32,763 nucleotides of DNA from assembly GCA_049282265.1 (NCBI GenBank), contig JBAPTR010000066.1, forward strand, positions 1-32,763, given 5' to 3'. Position 1 is the stretch's first letter. Each line of letters starts with the position of its first letter. Below, one piece after another: positions 30,848-32,763 of this stretch. The notes beneath the pieces are model-generated. The model was not told where the DNA came from and searched no databases. It saw only the letters and a list, made by a program, of their open reading frames with translations. Source of the stretch: CAYUCJ01 sp049282265. Its GTDB lineage: Bacteria > Desulfobacterota > DSM-4660 > Desulfatiglandales > Desulfatiglandaceae. Both the position numbers and the translations under genes were made by a program.

Positions 30848-32703
30848 TGAGAGAAGAAATATTTTTGGGAAATGAAGCGGTTGCCCTGGGATTACTCGAA
30901 GGGGGCTGCCAGGTGGTGACATCTTACCCGGGAACGCCAAGTTCCGAGATCCTGCCGGGCGTCATGCGATTGGTCAAGTCGGAAGGTTTGCATACCTACA
31001 CGGAGTGGTCCACCAACGAAAAAGTGGCGCTCGACAATGCCTTCGCGGCCGCTATTTCGGGAAAGCGCGCCGCCTGCTGCATGAAACAAGTGGGTCTGAA
31101 TGTAGCTGCCGATTCCCTCATGAGCGCCGCCTACCTGGGGACCGTGGGCGGGTTTGTGATTGTCTCCTGCGATGATCCGGGGCCGCATTCTTCCCAGACG
31201 GAGCAGGATACGCGCTTGATGGCGCGTTTGGCCAAGGTACCTGTGCTGGACCCGTCCAGTCCCGAGGAGGCTCGGGATATGGCCAGGATGGCGCTGGAAA
31301 TATCCGAGGAATTCAAGGTGCCCGTGATCCTGAGACCGGCGATCCGGGTCTGTCATGCACGCCAAGCTTTGTCGTGGAGCCCCTTGAAAGACAATGAAAC
31401 CAGGGCCTCTTTTGAGAAGGACCCGAGCCACTGGGCCGCGACGCCCCGCTTCCGCTTCCTCCTGCACAAGGAATTGAACAAGAAACTGGATGCCATATCC
31501 AGGAAGTTTGAAGAGCCGGGAGGGGTCAATTTCCACGATCTCGAGAGTGGCAAGACCTACCCCTTGGGGATCGTGGCCGGGGGAATCCCCTATGCGGTCG
31601 TGCGGGATATCCTGGATGAAGAAAAGAGATCGGATATCCCGGTGTTCAAGATCGGCGGACCCTATCCCTTCCCGGAAAGGATGGGAAAGGAATTTCTGTC
31701 GGCCTGCGAAAAGGTTCTTGTTTTGGAAGAAACGGATTCGGTCATCGAATATTTTCTGAGAGATAGAAACAAGGTCATGGGGAGGCTTTCCGGACATGTA
31801 CCCGGAGAAGGCGAACTGACACCCCGGGTCCTCCAACAGGTTATCGATGGGGCGTTCCGTGAGCTGGGCCTGGACCCGTTGAGCCGGGTGAATGAAGATG
31901 AGGTCACCGAACTGATCGGTCGCATGGCCCTGCCTGTCCGGCGTCCAACCCTTTGTGCAGGCTGTCCCCACAGGGCCAGCTTTTATGCCATCAGAAAGGC
32001 CCAGCCCAAGGCTATTTTCACCTCCGATATCGGGTGCTACACCCTTGGACTGAACCTCGGGGGCGTGGACACCTGCCTCGATATGGGTGCGGGCATCACC
32101 ATGGCCTCGGGCTTTTATCACGCCTATGCACAGGACGGCGAAGAACAGGCCATTGTGGCGACCATAGGTGATTCCACATTTTATCATTCAGGGACTTCCG
32201 GGTTGCTCAATGCGGTATACAACGGGTCGCGGTTTATCCTGGTCATACTGGACAACCAGATCACGGCCATGACCGGGATGCAGCCGACGCCGGGCCTGGG
32301 CATACGGGCGGACGGGAGCAGAGGCAAGAAGATTCCCCTGGAGAAGGTGGTTGCGGGATGCGGTGTTGACTTCATAGAGGAGGTGGACCCTTACGATGTG
32401 AAGGCCATGATCTCGCTGATCAAGAAGGCTGCCAAATATGTCAAAGACCCCTCGGGTGGCATTGCCGTGATTATTGCCCGTCACCCCTGTATCATTGCCT
32501 ACAGGCAGCAGGCGCTGCCGGATCGAAAACAGGTGACCATCACCGATGATTGCGTGGAGTGCAACCTCTGCCTGGAGCGATTTGAGTGTCCTGCGCTCTA
32601 TCATGACGATGAGATCGGGCGTACCGCCGTGGACCAGGCACTCTGCATCGGGTGCGGTGTCTGCCTGAATATCTGCCCCAAGGGCGCCATCGTGGAAGCG
32701 TAA
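30847..32703 (+). CDS. iorA: Indolepyruvate:ferredoxin oxidoreductase alpha subunit
   Basis: 618-aa IorA, which oxidatively decarboxylates aryl-pyruvates (indolepyruvate, phenylpyruvate) to aryl-acetyl-CoA with ferredoxin as acceptor, in complex with IorB. N-terminal domain: FLGNEAVALGLLEGGCQVVT, then YPGTPSSE and the Glu-containing TEWSTNEKVALDNAFAAAIS. TPP-binding domain: CAGCPHRASFYAIRKA, then ATIGDSTFYHSGTSGLLNAV and LDNQITAMTGMQPTPG, the usual GDS...N motif. The C-terminal ferredoxin part has CVECNLCLERFECPAL and CIGCGVCLNICPKGAI. Length is normal. The start at 30847 overlaps the small gene's stop. iorB is not seen before the window ends, so it would have to lie downstream or elsewhere. 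A dispersed repeat begins right on the stop codon. Confidence 0.93.
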   Translation: MREEIFLGNEAVALGLLEGGCQVVTSYPGTPSSEILPGVMRLVKSEGLHTYTEWSTNEKVALDNAFAAAISGKRAACCMKQVGLNVAADSLMSAAYLGTVGGFVIVSCDDPGPHSSQTEQDTRLMARLAKVPVLDPSSPEEARDMARMALEISEEFKVPVILRPAIRVCHARQALSWSPLKDNETRASFEKDPSHWAATPRFRFLLHKELNKKLDAISRKFEEPGGVNFHDLESGKTYPLGIVAGGIPYAVVRDILDEEKRSDIPVFKIGGPYPFPERMGKEFLSACEKVLVLEETDSVIEYFLRDRNKVMGRLSGHVPGEGELTPRVLQQVIDGAFRELGLDPLSRVNEDEVTELIGRMALPVRRPTLCAGCPHRASFYAIRKAQPKAIFTSDIGCYTLGLNLGGVDTCLDMGAGITMASGFYHAYAQDGEEQAIVATIGDSTFYHSGTSGLLNAVYNGSRFILVILDNQITAMTGMQPTPGLGIRADGSRGKKIPLEKVVAGCGVDFIEEVDPYDVKAMISLIKKAAKYVKDPSGGIAVIIARHPCIIAYRQQALPDRKQVTITDDCVECNLCLERFECPALYHDDEIGRTAVDQALCIGCGVCLNICPKGAIVEA

Positions 32704-32763
32704 AAAGCGGACTTATGCCGCAAACGGCATCCTATGAGGAACGGTTGGGAACCGAACCTGACA
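32700..32763. repeat. 64-bp repeat copy, cut by the window end
   Basis: From the iorA stop codon to the end of the window the sequence matches 26806-26869 without gaps at about 53 of 64 bases. The best core is TTATGCCGCAA(A/G)CGGCA(T/G)CC followed by TATGAGGAACG. TGCCG and CGGCA form a small stem. In the other copy the unit continues into CTCTTTTTCAG, so the element probably extends past the window. Confidence 0.8.

Noticed and set aside
30892..32187. 431-codon open frame on the minus strand opposite iorA
   Set aside because: It lies entirely antisense to a clear iorA gene. Its translation lacks motifs and is what biased codon use on the other strand produces.
1..32763. Phage, toxin-antitoxin, defence island, tRNA or rRNA genes
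   Set aside because: I looked for these on both strands and saw none that can be supported.

Overview
This window looks like a chromosomal piece from an anaerobic, respiring or syntrophic bacterium, most likely a Desulfobacterota member (Desulfobacterales/Desulfatiglans-like). The evidence is an electron-transfer flavoprotein alpha subunit with an N-terminal 2[4Fe-4S] ferredoxin, a tungsten-type aldehyde:ferredoxin oxidoreductase, two complete TRAP transporters, several CoA-ester enzymes, an indolepyruvate:ferredoxin oxidoreductase, a V4R-PAS-LuxR regulator, and GC-moderate sequence with strong Shine-Dalgarno sites. The assignment is an inference from gene content; no rRNA or other phylogenetic marker is present.

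Layout. 1-4505 is gene-poor: degenerate REP/RAYT-like motifs, a 77-aa zinc-ribbon protein, an AsmA-family protein on the minus strand, 1.2 kb of unassigned DNA, and a 168-bp element closed by a 17-bp perfect inverted repeat. All convincing genes after that are on the plus strand. 4506-6335 holds a radical SAM enzyme and an amidase gene that has lost its catalytic middle. 6332-11742 is a beta-oxidation operon: sigma70 promoter with a palindromic operator, class III CoA-transferase, etfB, Fe-S etfA, acyl-CoA dehydrogenase and a GntR/FCD regulator that probably controls it. 11762-12440 is a gene graveyard where pieces of a B12-dependent acyl-CoA mutase and a PreA-like protein are fused. 12486-18290 is a ferredoxin, an aldehyde oxidoreductase, a TRAP P-Q-M set and a V4R sensor protein cut short by a repeat. 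18455-26798 is an acyl-CoA synthetase, a second TRAP P-Q-M set, a PaaK-type aryl-CoA ligase, a molybdenum-hydroxylase FAD-subunit fragment and a dehydrogenase/hydratase fusion. 27192-28901 is the XylR_N/V4R-PAS-LuxR regulator. 29074-32703 is trpB2, a small Cys-rich protein and iorA.

How it works together (inference): TRAP systems import organic acids. Ligases (18455, 23165) and the CoA-transferase (6415) activate them. The acyl-CoA dehydrogenase passes electrons through the Fe-S ETF, and the fused hydratase/dehydrogenase carries out the next two steps. AOR interconverts aldehydes and acids with ferredoxin. IorA, PaaK and TrpB2 point to aryl-pyruvate, aryl-acetate or indole metabolism. Substrates are probably aromatic or branched acids but cannot be read from sequence.

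The region is also strongly remodelled: four gene remnants and a family of short MITE-like intergenic repeats lying directly on or after stop codons. No phage, CRISPR, tRNA or rRNA was seen, and no clearly new defence or mobile system. The most original signals are the repeat family and its truncation of the V4R gene, the operator-promoter, paired hairpins between TRAP P and Q genes, and the trpB2/small protein/iorA module.
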